Assembly: GCA_025201365.1 (NCBI GenBank)
Contig: JAIXMF010000003.1
Coordinates: 1,364,001-1,428,000 of the forward strand
From: Syncephalis plumigaleata
Lineage: Eukaryota > Zoopagomycota > Zoopagomycetes > Zoopagales > Piptocephalidaceae
DNA: 64,000 bases
Reading direction: 5' to 3'
Shown here: positions 48,486 to 60,894 of the stretch, piece after piece
How positions within the stretch are numbered: position 1 is the stretch's first letter
How the letters are laid out: each line of letters opens with the position of its first letter
The notes under the pieces: generated by a model
What the model was told of the DNA's origin: nothing
What the model saw: only the letters and a program-made list of their open reading frames with translations
Databases searched by the model: none
Position numbers and translations under genes: made by a program

Positions 48486-48826
48486 TACGCTTTTTTCCAG
48501 CCAATTAACGCAGTTAGCATTTTATTTTTATGAATAAATAGTAGCTATGATGATACGTATTTAGATGTGAGTAGCCATAACCATCACGAATGAGTTGTTT
48601 TCTGTTGTCCTTCATTCATTGAACGTTTAGAAGTAATGGCACTTTGATCAAATTGTGTTGGAACATCGTTTCCATTGTGAAGACTGAGAATAATCTGAAT
48701 AACATTCAGATATGCTGCCATATCCCGATTCCATACACGATACTCGAATCCTTTACCTTTCATGTCATCTATACAATTCTGATGTGTGCATCTAATAGAA
48801 TAATGAATTAGTATAGTATGGACCAT
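48486..48826 (-). mobile_element. 5'-truncated Fanzor element fragment
   Basis: On the minus strand the fragment begins within the intron preceding the last Fanzor exon (ATTAG acceptor, then RCTHQNCIDDMKGKGFEYR) and encodes VWNRDMAAYLNVIQIIL and a basic tail (VPTQFDQSAITSKRS). It runs to a right-end inverted repeat at about 48488-48518 next to a TA. No left end is found up to 49227. The acidic repeat of the larger copy is absent. It lies about 240 bp upstream of the fumarylacetoacetase start codon. Confidence 0.75.
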
Positions 48827-49227
48827 TTATCCATGTGTGCAGTATGTGGCACCACAGGAATGATGATCTCATGTCAATGATGAGACAGCAGTTTCGATCA
48901 GTTAAACCATTAAACTATTTCTGATGACATGTCATTACTATTTTACTATGCTGTGCAATGGAATATATCTTTAATTCTAATGCTGACAAACAGCTAGGCA
49001 TGATTGTGTCAATGATGAGTAATTGAGTAAATCAACTATAGTAGCGATTGAGACACCTAACAGATGTGTGATCTTCCATACATGAATGATGTTATTATGT
49101 AAGACATATATCGCGTCATTTTTACATTCTGCTTGATTGAAGCTTGCTATATGCATCCTCTCGCACTCCATTATAAAGATGCGCTGGACAAAGCGAGCAC
49201 CAATATTGTCCTTTATTCTTTTTCATC
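48827..49227. other. Intergenic region upstream of F-box-like gene B
   Basis: AT-rich; a TATAAAG-type element near 49172 lies about 55 bp upstream of the start codon at 49228. Nothing else seen. Confidence 0.4.
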
Positions 49228-50856
49228 ATGTCTACTACTACTACTACTACTGAAATATCGAGTAATTCCAACTCGTCTTGTAGATTACTGGACTGTCTGA
49301 ATAGCCTTCCATTTCATGACCAGTGTGTCTTTCGTAGTCTACTTGGTCATATCGAATTAGTGCGCTTATCAGCATGCTGTCACTCGTTAAAAAGTAATAT
49401 TCGAAATGATAGAGCATTATGGCAAGAACTATACCATAGGGATTTCCTATCGGGAGCATATTATGCTAAAGAAATGGAATTCGTATTATGGTGTATACGC
49501 ACGGATGTCAACAATCCATGTACATCGGATAAACGAGCCGATCTACTAGAGAATGTGGACTGGTACAACACATATCGTCGACGAGTGAGCACCGAGAATA
49601 ATTGGCGATATGGACGATGCAATACCACATATATCGATATGCAATTTGACAAGGATGAAATAGATAATTGCATAGAGGCTGGGCATAATAACTCAGCTAT
49701 TATACTTCTAACTCGCTTAAACGGGACATCAAGATCGTGTCGCTATCATGCTTTAGAATATTTGCCACATTCGAATCTTAGAGCAAGCAATAATACTGTG
49801 TATAACAGTACATTCTCCACATCGCCAAACGTTCTTTCGCTGGGTAGCGGTAATGCAGCTCTGCATAAATATGTCCTGGGTGACCATTACATAGCCGTAT
49901 CTCCTTATGCATCTGAGAGCAATACCGACATTAATGTAAAAATACTATCTCACAAACATGGCGGTATTTTCACTACATTCGATGTTCCAGCACGATATAA
50001 AGTGAAGGCAGTTGAGGCGAAATGGGTGCTATTAGTGCATGACTCACACGAGTTATTCAATGGTTGGCAAATTTGTAAGAGTGATAATTGCACAATGATG
50101 CAATATAACCAGTACTAATAATCAATGGATTTAGTCAATGTAATGGTATTCGATATAGATAACAGTATCATGTGTCCAGGAATCATTGATGATATGTGGA
50201 ATGCCATTCGTTTCTACAAAACAACCAATGATACAGCAATAGTATACACGGCAAGACTACTAAGATATAAGCGTATTGAATGGGCATTATACCAGTTCTC
50301 AAGTAATAATCCTGCTGTACAATTGCGAAGTGGCTGGTTCCAACTACCTAAAGAGATAACGGGTGTGCCTATATTTCTTGCTCATAATTCATACGATTTG
50401 CATATAATCATTGAATTATGTAGTAATTATTATCATCACCCATATATAATTCATAGTGTAGCATCCGGTGGTCAAAGTCATCTTCCACGTAATTGCTACA
50501 CTATAACTGACCAGTATATACCTATCCCATTATTAAGGGCTGGATGCAGATATTCAATGTATGATTCCAAACCAACAAAAGTATGGGCAGATATATCCTA
50601 CGATGATGATCAAGTAATACAGATACCGGGTACATCTTCTATCAAACATATTATTGGAGATCTCTATGTTTTTATCGTAAGTGAGCGTAATTGTAGAGGA
50701 AGACGATTGCTTGTAGACACCAATACAAAAGAAATAATACGCAAATTGGAAGCACCAACCAAGATATGGAAATTGTCTCATTATGCAATGGTTGGTATGC
50801 TATATAGTCCTTGTGACAGCCATGTTGAAATAATACAAGAATATGGTGAATTATAG
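49228..50856 (+). CDS. F-box-like protein B
   Basis: Two exons, 49228-50074 and 50135-50856, are joined by a 60-nt intron with a GTAAGA donor, AGTACTAAT branch point and TTTAG acceptor, giving 522 residues. After a Thr/Ser-rich start, LLDCLNSLPFHDQCVFRSLL and VRLSACCHSLKSNIRNDRAL form the F-box-like motif, then FVLWCIRTD, VDWYNTYRRRVSTENNWRYG and a long C-terminal domain with IVYTARLLRYKRIEWALYQF and SGWFQLPKE. Gene A at 42432-44048 has the same order of segments. The intact frame here makes it the better model of the pair. An SCF substrate-adaptor role is inferred from the N-terminus only; the C-terminal domain is unrecognised. Confidence 0.7.
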
Positions 50857-51198
50857 CCAGTATCAATAAACCATACTGTATTGTTGTTGATTACATTAGA
50901 TGAGAGCAACATGTTTCTATTAACTAATAATGTGAAGTAATACTGAAGAATAGCTATTATTTATTATCACTAATCGTAATAGATGATATTGCGATCATTA
51001 ACATGTCCCTCAACTGCTAGGGCCATGACAACTATTCAATAATAATAGCAATGCGATAATGGTATTAATAAACATAAAAGAATGATTAACTGTATTAATC
51101 GGTTGGAAATAGCCTGAATATAGATGTGTACGTCACATCAAATAAAGAATAGCTCAACTCTTCCCATTACATTTTATTTCCCTCTTTTTTATCGTATA
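50857..51198. other. Intergenic region
   Basis: AT-rich spacer between two plus-strand genes, with AATAAA at about 50866. Nothing else seen. Confidence 0.4.
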
Positions 51199-52704
51199 AT
51201 GTCAATAGCAAGTGCTACTATTAAACAGCAATTACGCGGCTGTTTAACGCCATTTATCGGTGGACGATTTCTACCTATTGCTAGTAGACCGGTACAGTCT
51301 ATTGTCAGTCCTGTTAATGGACAGGAGCTTGCCAGTATTGCCCATGCTACCGTGACTGATATTGATGAAGCGGTAAAACAAGCGCGCGCTGCCCTTCATC
51401 GCGATGCACCATGGACCAACTTGACCGGTGCACATCGACGTGATGTACTTCTTTCGCTGTCCGAGGTGGTACGCACGCATCGCGATGAGTTTGCCGCTTT
51501 AGAGTCGGCCAACAGCGGGAAGCCCATTGACGACGCTTATTTTGAAATGGACGATGTTATCGAGTGTTTCCGCTGGTATGCCGGCTGTGCCGATCGTCTT
51601 CATGGTACGGTGGCGTTGCCGGGCGGTAATAATCCGACGATGCGTCAATACACGGTACGAGAACCAGCCGGCATCTGTGCCATGGTGGTTAGCTTCAATT
51701 ATCCATTGATGCTGGCAGCTTGGAAGATTGCACCAGCATTAGCATGCGGCAATGCAGTCATTCTAAAGCCGGCCATCCAAACACCATTAAGTAGTTTGCG
51801 TTTCGCGGAACTTACCGAGAAACTACTGCCGCCGGGTGTACTCAATGTAGTGCCAGGTGGTGCCGACATCGGACGAGCATTATCGACACATGACGACGTG
51901 GATCGATGCAGTTTCACCGGATCCACCATGGTTGGACGTGAGATCCTACGTGCCTCGGCAAATAGCAATTTAAAACGATGCACCTTAGAATTAGGCGGTA
52001 AAGCAGCAATGATCGTCATGCCCGATGCCAATATGGAGCGTGCCGTGCGTGATGTATTCAATATGGCATTTACCAATACCGGTCAGAATTGTTGTGCGGG
52101 AACACGACTTTAGTGCATGCCGACATATATGACACTTTATGAAGCAACTAACACGATATACGGAGGCAGCATCTCTTGGCGTGGCAAAAGGATGTGTTGT
52201 GGGACCGATGATCGATCAACAACAACGAGATCGTGTTGCCGCCTATATAGAACGCGCCATAGCTGATAATGGAAAACAGGGCGAGCTCATTTGCGGTGGT
52301 CCCGCCATGTCTGCCGACAATCCAACGGGTTGCCAAGTGGATATCTAGGCATTCCACCTACTATATTCCATAAGGTGCCAGACAATGCGACACTGGCCTG
52401 CGAGGAGGTATTCGGACCGGTGCTGGCCGTGCTAACGCCATTTCACACACTGGATGAAGCGATAGATCGTGCCAATCAAACACCATACGGATTGGCAGCG
52501 GCTATCTGGACTGAATCGCTCTCTCATGCCGATAAAGCTGTTCGATTGCTGCGAGCAGGTACCATATGGGTAAATCACTGCAATTCCTTGTATCCATATC
52601 TACCATTTGGCGGTATCGGACAAAGTGGATTCGGAAAGGATCTAGGTCAAGAGGCCCTCGATGAGTTTTGCAATGTCAAAACGGCACTCATGGTAGTTGA
52701 CTAA
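51199..52704 (+). CDS. Aldehyde dehydrogenase (betaine/aminoaldehyde type)
   Basis: NAD(P)-dependent aldehyde oxidation. Starts MSIASATIKQQLRGCLTPF at 51199. Family segments: FIGGRFLPIASRP, REPAGICAMVVSFNYPLMLA (cofactor-binding N), WKIAPALACGNAVILKP, SFTGSTMVGREIL, LELGGKAAMIV (general-base Glu), GQNCCAGTR (nucleophile Cys), EEVFGPVLAVLTPF and the end YLPFGGIGQSGFGKDLGQEA. The resemblance is closest to ALDH9/betaine-aldehyde-type enzymes, but the substrate cannot be fixed. The frame breaks three times (near 52110, 52137 and 52340), each repaired by one base in a run (CTTTTAGTG; ACTTTTATG; GTGGGATAT), giving about 500 residues in a single exon. Confidence 0.88.
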
Positions 52705-52905
52705 TTCCATTAGTTGAATAAGCAATGTTAAACTAGTATTACTTGCTTCCCTTCTTATTGTGATATCATTAAATGAAGCATTAACTAAATATATTATTTA
52801 TTAACAAGAACAAAAGTTAAAGGCTAACAATGTTAACTGGTTAGAGAAATCTTGTAGTATATTTCAATTGAATGAAAAATAGCCTATCTTTATAGATTTA
52901 TTTCC

Positions 52906-53796
52906 CTAGTAAACGTATGGCATTATTCTAGCTCGTGTATTTGCAAACTGAGTCCATTGCTCGCCAAATGATTCATGTAGCAATTTCTCTTCTTGCGGCA
53001 AACGTACAAACGCAATGATGAGCACAGAAATCATTGCAATGATTAAGCTAATCAATATGCCTATCATATGCATGCAAATTGATCGTTTAGCAGCCATAGC
53101 AATGACGAGGCCGTTTCTGTCAAATAGCCATTGAACTCATTCTGTTTCGCAACAATTTCCAAAAGTGCGATAACAACTGGACGTATAATATCATACAAGG
53201 TTGGCACAACAATCAGGTAGACACAGCAGGAACCATCAAAATCAAGCCTGTATAACTAGGATGGCGCACATAATGATAGGGGCCAGTCTGTACAATACGC
53301 TGATCCTTGCTTACCCCCAGTTGGAATGTAAAGAATCGTCCCAGTTCACGCATACTCCATGCACGAATTTCCACGGCTAACACACATACGATTACCGCTA
53401 TTATATCCCAATACCATTCCATTGAAACATGGATGGCGCATAGGGAATGTGGATATCAGGAATTATGTGGGACCACCGTTGTAGCTTGTCGATATCATCC
53501 ATGCCAATTGAACGTGCTACAAAGCGTACGATAATGTGGGATTGCGACCATAGGAATCCGATAAAGTTCATCGAAACGAACAACACGAATAGCCGACGTC
53601 CTAGCTTGGAGAATGGACCAATCGTGAAAAACGAATAGTTCTCGTTTACTTGTGGTATCTCCTTGCTACGCTTCTCGCGTTCCTCTACCTCGGATCGTGG
53701 GGGTACGATCATCTCATAGCTGCGAAGGGCAACATACACCACAGCAAACAGCTTGGTGTACGAGAAGTCATCGAGTGTCATCATATCATACACCAT
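52906..53796 (-). CDS. Isoprenylcysteine carboxyl methyltransferase-like protein (divergent copy)
   Basis: Single exon starting MVYDMMTLDDFSYTKLF (53796), ending QFANTRARIMPYVY. Hydrophobic helices alternate with the family motif region AWSMRELGRFFTFQLG ... TGPYHYVRHPSYTGLILM and the C-terminal RLPQEEKLLHESFGEQW. ICMT enzymes in the ER membrane methylate the prenylated C-terminal Cys of CAAX proteins using S-adenosylmethionine. Three breaks (near 53412, 53220 and 53045) each fit one missing base. Aligns over its full length with the three genes at 60-64 kb but is clearly older. It is separated from them by the P4-ATPase gene. Confidence 0.82.
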
Positions 53797-55064
53797 TGGA
53801 TGACAGTTGGATATGAATGTTGAATGTAATGTTAATGGAAAACAAGATGGTGGGAAATATCGAACAATGGTTTTACGAGCAAACAACTTTGCTTTTATAC
53901 TACACAGCGACAACATGTCACCAACATGTGAATGGTAAGCCTTTCAATGAATCTCGTAACGATGATGCACGTGATAGCTATACTTGTCGTTGGTTATTCG
54001 CCGATTACCCCAACCGTTTGTCTTCTTCTTTTGTCTTGTATCCATCGTCCTTACTAGTAACTACAACAGTAACATAAGCTATATCTTAGTATAGGTTATA
54101 CTTGCTATATTAATATATACTGGATTGTTGAGTAGATTTGAATGATATTCGTAATAATAATAATAATGAACTATATATTATATTGATATAAAGCGTATAC
54201 TAATTGTATAGATTGATTTCAACTCATATTAATAGTGTCACTGATATGTATAGATCGCCCTAACTGTAAGTGTTTTATCACCCTTGTCCACTTAATATAT
54301 GCAGTAATATTATATGTTGGTTACTGCACGTTCCATCCTTTCTCTATATATACTTGCATTAGTTGCCAAGATGGGATTAGCACCCTATTTTTTTCCCTTT
54401 CTTTTCAATATACATTTTTGTTTTCAACTTGCGAACGACACATTTCATCTTACACTTATTGCCAGTACACTTGGAATTAGGACACTACAGCTACTGCTAC
54501 TGCCTGCAATTCAATTCATAGTTGCACTTACTTTGCCTTCAACTATCTCATTTATCAGTATCATTTTTATTTGTTCAACTAAACAAATAAAGCTATTTTT
54601 GGTGAGTGAAAGAAAGAGATTCAGCATTTAGCAGGACAACCAAGCTAGCGAGTAAGAAAGAAAAGGGGAACATTGTTGTTAGACCGCAAGTGCTATATTG
54701 TCCATTTAGTATTGTTCTTTTACTTCGCGATATCAGCTGCCTTTGTAACATGATGTCAGCAGGTTTAGTGCGGACTCAAGTGATAATGCTCACGCTGTGG
54801 GCACGTGAGTCCAAGGAATGCATTGGCTTTTATACGCAGTCCATAAGCCAATTCCTAGCTGTTCTTGCCATTTATGTTAAGCTTCATGATTTCTAATAGT
54901 TTGTCAAATGTTTTAGCGTACAATTTAGCAAACATCATCTCCTCAATTATCGACAATATCATCATAAAGAATTGCTACTGCCACGATTATTGCTAATTAG
55001 CTGATCATCAATCAATAGTAGTAAGTGTAGTAGTATAGTAGTAGTAGCAGTAACAGTAAGGGTA
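53797..55064. other. Divergent intergenic region
   Basis: Between the leftward ICMT-like gene and the rightward P4-ATPase gene. AT-rich, with a TAG/AGT repeat (55020-55050) directly upstream of the ATPase start. Open frames here have no recognisable content. Confidence 0.45.
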
Positions 55065-58000
55065 ATGGCAACTCACTTGAAAAGCAACGGTAGTGATGAT
55101 ATTAATCAGGAATCATCTATTGTATTAGTCACTTCAACTTCACCGCTTGACGATAACCCCATTTCTACATCATCGAGATCGTTAACGACACCATTAGCAG
55201 ACAAGCGTCAATCAACAAATACCAGTAGTAAGCCCAAGTTTACTATTAACATTGGTGCTACGAACAGCAGCAATATCGATTCCAACATTGAAACACCCAC
55301 TTCAGTATGCACACGTTCTCCGCCTGATTCTGCAACCATATTCAATCCCGCAAGTAACAACAACTATACAATGGTCGAGGGAAATAACGAAGAAACTTAC
55401 GCTGACATTAATGTGGCCGAGGCTATCATCAGAAAACGATGCAAGCGTCGCACGACATCTCTATTTTCCAGATTGAAACACAAACTAGGTTTATGCAATA
55501 TACAAGCATATTCTACGAAAAGTAGGAAGCCTACCATCAACGCAAATGATCGTAATGACAATCGATTACTCGTCAACGGCACCTATATCGATATCGATAT
55601 CGATGACAACGACGATGGTAGTCAAGAGGAGACAGGCGTGAAGATTCCACTTCCACATACTTCTATCGATCCAGTACCGCCATCCAACGCGATACGCACA
55701 TCACGTTACACTATTTTCAACTTTGTTCCACGTCAACTAGTTGCGCAATTCTCGAAAGTGGCCAATTTGTACTTTTTATTTATTTCGGTACTTGAACAAA
55801 TACCGGACTTGGCGACCACCGGTCGGTATGTCACCATCTTGCCATTATCGATCTTCATCGCTATTGCCATGATTCACGAGGCTTACGATGACTTTTGCCG
55901 TTATCGAATGGATAAAGTCGAGAATGAACGTAAATGCCAAGTGTTACGTATTTATCGCAACAGGTCTACCGTATGTGCATCAAGTTCTCCCTCGGAGGTT
56001 AAATCAACGAGTAGCGCAAATGTAGAAGAGCGGAAACAAGAGGATGCACCTCCCATCGATGATATTATTATCGACTCTAGAATGACATGTGTATGGCAAG
56101 AGATTCGATGGCGTCAGCTTGCCGTGGGCGATATTGTTCGCATCAAACAGGATGATTGGATACCGGCCGATCTATTATTGTTACATTCGTCGCTCGATGA
56201 TAATATCTGTTATGTGGAGACAGCGGCACTGGATGGTGAAACGAACTTGAAGGAGATGCGAGTACCGGAAGCACTCTGCGATCAAACCAGCACACCAGAA
56301 CAAATAGCCGAACTTAGTGGTACGTAGATATTTCATGTATGGCATGATCAAGTTCATGGTTTATTAATCAATTGCGTTAACATTTAGGCTATGTGCAAGC
56401 TGAGGATCCAAATGATGATTTGTACGATTTTAATGGTTGTATTCACTTTTATTCACGTAAAACATCGATGGAGAACAAACAAAAGGAACAACTCGCTGTT
56501 AGCAGTAGCAGTAGTACCATTAATTTGTTGTCGCAAACATCAAATGTTGCAGCAACACGTAAATTTGCATCGGAATCCAAGGTTCATTTATCGTTATTAT
56601 CACGTTCCTCGCTCGATACTCGTAATCTATTGCTTCGTGGCACTATTCTACGAAATACTACCGATGTCTATGGTATGGTCATTTACTCGGGTGAGAACAC
56701 GAAAATACGTCAGAATGCCTTAAAGAATGCGCGTACCAAGGCACCAATGCTACAACGACATGTGAATCGTGCGGTGATCTCAGTATTCATTCTACTACTG
56801 GTGCTGGCATCGTTAATGACGGCCATGCAATCAGTATGGCTAAAGAGCAATAATACTGAGTATTTACCGCATGATTATTCCACCGGATCGATCGCCGTCG
56901 TGTTCTTTGGTTTTACCGTGCTACTTAACACGGTCATTCCAATATCACTTTATGTCGTGCTTGAAATGGTCAAGGTGGTGCAAGCCTACCTCATTGGACA
57001 AGACATGGAGATGTACGATCCGGTATCGGATACACCGGCCGAAGCACGTACCAGTGCCATCAATGAAGATCTGGGTCAGGTACGCTTCGTGTTCTCGGAC
57101 AAGACAGGCACGCTTACCGAGAATGTGATGGAGTTCCGTGCTTGTTCCGTGGCCGGTGTCGCCTATCGTAACACGTCGACCGAGGAAGATGGCAGCTGTC
57201 CATTGCCCATGTCTACCGCGGTGTCTAGTATACTCACCTCGCGTGCCATCACCCATATCGAGAGTGATGAATGGTGGTTTCTACGCGCACTTAGTCTATG
57301 CCATTCGGTGGTGCCTAGTATTCAATCGGATCCCACCACTGGAGCAGAGATGGCCATCAATTATCAAAGTCCCTCGCCCGATGAGCACGCGCTGGTGAGT
57401 GGTGCGCGTGATTTTGGCTTTGAACTACGTGAACGACAAGGGCAACATGTTAGAATTCACATTAAAGCGGATGCCACTACATTAGCATCGACATCGGCAA
57501 CACACGATACAGCATTGGCCACCAGTGCTATTGGTTCACCCGTGTTAGATGTCGGCACAAATGCATTACCCTCGCCTGCAATCAGTCTACCGCCTGATAT
57601 GTTGAGTCTACAGCATAATAATGGCAAGGATGGTCGACATATTCCCGAGGAGTATGAAGTACTGGATGAGCTAGCATTCTCCAGTCGACGTAAACGCATG
57701 TCGGTGGTGGTACGTCTTAGTGATGGTCGTCTAGTCCTATTGACAAAGGGTGCCGACAATGTCATGCTAGGACTATTGAGCTATCCTAGTATCGGTCTAA
57801 TACGACAAAGTCAAAGCAAGTCCAATGCCAATGCCAATGCAATGATAAGGAAGAGGAGCATGACGCGTCGCATCAAGATACTGCCGTGGCAAAACAAACG
57901 CTCTACCATCTGGATCAGTTTGCTCAGGTGGGTCTACGTACCCTAGTGTACGCCTATCGATTCCTGGATCCCGACGAGTATACAGCATGGCATAAACAGT

Positions 58001-59618
58001 ATGTAGATGCTCAGTCCGCCATCACCGATCGTGTACAACGGATGGAGTCGGTAATGTCGCTGATTGAACGACCCAATCCCGCTACAGGAGAAGGACTACG
58101 TATGTGTGGCATTACTGCCGTGGAAGATCGTCTTCAGCCGGTGTACCAGAAACCATTGCTGCACTACGTCGAGCAGGCATTGGTGTATTCATGCTAACGG
58201 GCGACAAATGGAAACGGCCATTAACATCGGTAGATCATGTTCACTTATCTCGCCATTGGCAAAGGTGATCACCATTAGTGGTGAATCCGATCATCATGGC
58301 AGCAATGACACATCGAAACCTGATGAACAAAGCGATGCCGCATTAGCCGTAAGAGAACAACTCATCAATGCTCGTGATAGTCTGCCGCTAGTTACTCGAT
58401 CGACACTATTTAAACGAAAAAAGAAGAATGCTAAGAATACACTAATAAGAGATGGCACGGGTGTATTAGCTATTGATGGTACTGCCATACAACTATGTCG
58501 TGATGATCAGCAGGCCAATGCGTATCGTCGAACTAGCTCCGTGTGCGACTCGGTGATCTGTTGTCGTGTATCACCGTGCCAGAAAGCGAGTATCGTTCAG
58601 TTAATGCGCAAACAGCATCCACACGCTGTCACATTAGCCATCGGTGATGGTGGTAATGACATTGCCATGATACAAGAGGCACATGTAGGCATTGGCATTA
58701 CGGGACGTGAAGGATTACAAGCAGCACGCGCTAGTGATTATAGTATCGCACGGTTTAGGTTCCTACAACGTTTATTACTAGTGCACGGCAGATGGTCCTA
58801 TGTACGTGTATCCAAATTCACTTTAGGCACTTTCTATAAAACAGTAGCATTCTACGTGACACAAGCCTATTTCCAAGCATTCGCCGGATTCAGCGGTACC
58901 AGTTTATACGAGCAATGGGCGCTCAGTTTGTATAATACCATATTTTGCGCGTTGCCGGTCATTATCCTAGGCACCACGGAGCAGGATCTATCAGCGTCAA
59001 CATTAATGCGTGTTCCCGAATTGTACCGTATGGGACATGCAAATGCCATGTTTAACCTACGACGCTTTTGGTCCACCATGTTCTTCGGTATGACCCAGCC
59101 ATTAGCTTAATGCTGATTCCTTTTGCCGTGTACGGCGCCTTACCCAGTGACTTGTCGGCCTATTCATCACCGCAACTATTCCAGATGGGCATCGTCGTGT
59201 ACACGTCAATGGTAATCGTGGTCAATATTAAAATAGCACTGTTCGACGCCAACTACTGGTCGTGGCTAGCGGTGTGGGTGTTTTCCTGGAGATTGCCGCA
59301 TGGTTCTTGTTTCAGCTCGTTTACGGCTTCATCTCTCCGGTGGTGGATCCTACGATGGGCTACGAGATACGCGGTCAATTTATGCTGGCTGCCTCGCATT
59401 ATCAATTCTGGTCCCTAGTGGTTCTCAATTGCTTTATCGTACTCATGCCCGTGATCGTTGTACGTACACTAAAGCTAAGCTGGCGACCCGACGATGTAAC
59501 TATATTCCGAGAGATAGAACACAAGCAGCATAGGGAACGAAGAAGGAATGCTAGCATGGCATTGCATCATACTAGTATGGAGAATATTATTAACCATAAT
59601 CCTAATTATCTCGTATAA
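55065..59618 (+). CDS. P4-type ATPase (phospholipid flippase)
   Basis: Exon 1 is 55065-56319, exon 2 begins at 56388. A ~180-residue Ser/Thr/Asn-rich N-terminus precedes the flippase start (SRYTIFNFVPRQLVAQFSKV, ANLYFLFISVLEQIPDLATT). Then come the actuator motif TAALDGETNLKEM, phosphorylation motif FVFSDKTGTLTENVMEF (Asp codon 57098-57100), LAFSSRRKRMSVVVRL, KGADNVML, GVFMLTGDK, ETAINIG, and the hinge AIGDGGNDIAMIQEAHVGIG, followed by C-terminal membrane helices. P4-ATPases move phospholipids to the cytosolic leaflet, usually with a Cdc50 subunit. Resemblance is to Dnf-type fungal enzymes. Breaks near 57842, 58207, 59089 and 59280 each need one base in a run. Repaired length is about 1,490 residues. 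Confidence 0.92.
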
Positions 59619-60039
59619 TTTAATAAATGTATTAACCACAACAAAGTTATTAGCTACTTTATTTTCATATTATATATAAAAGCATTTGTATGTCAATTCT
59701 TCGCAATTGTGTATTGAATTCATCTAATCAATTACAATAGCTAAGCTATCATGATGCAGTCATCCATAGATGCAGACAAACAGGATATCTGCAGTAAGGT
59801 TACACATGCCTCTCTCTCTTTCTCGCTGCCTTCGTGCCGTGTTACGTAGAGCTTAGGTCTATTTCTGCACTATTTAATACCGACATTTTTTGCGCTCACT
59901 CCCCCATTCTATCCTATTTCTCTGTATCTAGCACATATTATCTATTCATACTCTTTTATTGTCTGTCAAAGTGTATACACTTTCTTTAGTCTTTAATTAC
60001 AAGGGTATATCAACAAAGTGCTAGTGACCAGTAAACACG
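59619..60039. other. Promoter region of the first tandem ICMT gene
   Basis: The last ~210 bp (about 59830-60039) are related to the sequence preceding the second and third tandem genes (about 61425-61635 and 63021-63231), including TTTTTTGCGCTCACTCCCCC and a TATTTAAT element. The shared block is probably the promoter; the copies differ at several positions, so this is not simple assembly duplication. Confidence 0.6.
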
Positions 60040-60894
60040 ATGGAGTCTCCAATAGTTTCAAGCACAAAGCTATTGGCAATGATATACATTGCCTACCATA
60101 ACTATTTCACTATCAGACCATCGAAATCGGAATTGGATGAGCGCAAAAGGCGAGAGAAAGACAAAGATCAATATAAAGAACGTTCCTCAGCATTTATCGT
60201 CGATATATTCCCGTTCTTCATGAGGCATTTATGCAACTCCTGTATAATGCTGAATTTCATCGGTCTTGCCATCTCTCAGCTTAATCCTCAGCTTTTTCTT
60301 TCCAATCAGCAAGTCAATGTCGACACTGATGTGCCACCATCGACGCCAGCTCTTTATGCACCATCTTTCTTTAACTGGAATGGCCTATACGATGTCATTG
60401 GTGTCCTGCTTTGCGTCATCGGTTTCGAGTTCCGAGAATGGAGTATGCGGGTGCTAGGACGATTCTTCACATTGAAGCTTGGTATCAGCGAAGGACATTA
60501 CCTTGTGGATACTGGACCATACCGGCTTTTACGCCACCCCAGTTACACTGGCATTCTTCTCGCGGCGTTTCACATGGTCTACTTGACTGTAGTACCAACG
60601 TTTAATGAAGTAGTAGGGCCGTTACTCATTAGACTCCTTGAAATAGCAGTACAAAACTTTAATCCAGAGAGCTATCTCGCTCAATCCATGCTAGAACTCG
60701 TTGCTATACTTAACGATCCATTCGTATTTAATCTCATTGGACCAGCTATTACTATCTCTACTTATGCGGTTTACATATATCTTCTTCTTGGTATGCGCGT
60801 TCCCCAAGAAGAGGAGATGCTTAAGAAGAATTTTGGCAAGGAATGGGATAAATTCGCTGCTAATCGTGCAAGAATTATACCATACATCTACTAA
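60040..60894 (+). CDS. Isoprenylcysteine carboxyl methyltransferase-like protein, tandem copy 1
   Basis: Intronless, 284 residues, unbroken. N-terminal amphipathic part (KSELDERKRREKDKDQYKER), then membrane segments (HLCNSCIMLNFIGLAISQL; YDVIGVLLCVIGFEF). The SAM/prenyl-cysteine motif region is EWSMRVLGRFFTLKLG ... TGPYRLLRHPSYTGILL, and the C-terminal MRVPQEEEMLKKNFGKEW ... RARIIPYIY. Predicted role is methylation of prenylated CAAX proteins at the ER; the Ras-like GTPase at 23.0-24.1 kb is a possible client. The ~70-residue insert between the two halves of the catalytic region (FNEVVGPLLIRLLEIAVQN...) is longer than I recall for Ste14. The protein is identical to copy 2. Confidence 0.85.
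   Translation: MESPIVSSTKLLAMIYIAYHNYFTIRPSKSELDERKRREKDKDQYKERSSAFIVDIFPFFMRHLCNSCIMLNFIGLAISQLNPQLFLSNQQVNVDTDVPPSTPALYAPSFFNWNGLYDVIGVLLCVIGFEFREWSMRVLGRFFTLKLGISEGHYLVDTGPYRLLRHPSYTGILLAAFHMVYLTVVPTFNEVVGPLLIRLLEIAVQNFNPESYLAQSMLELVAILNDPFVFNLIGPAITISTYAVYIYLLLGMRVPQEEEMLKKNFGKEWDKFAANRARIIPYIY

Noticed and set aside
54235-54896. Overlapping 80-105-codon plus-strand frames
   Set aside because: Hydrophobic, AT-driven sequence with no splice-linked continuation or recognisable motif.
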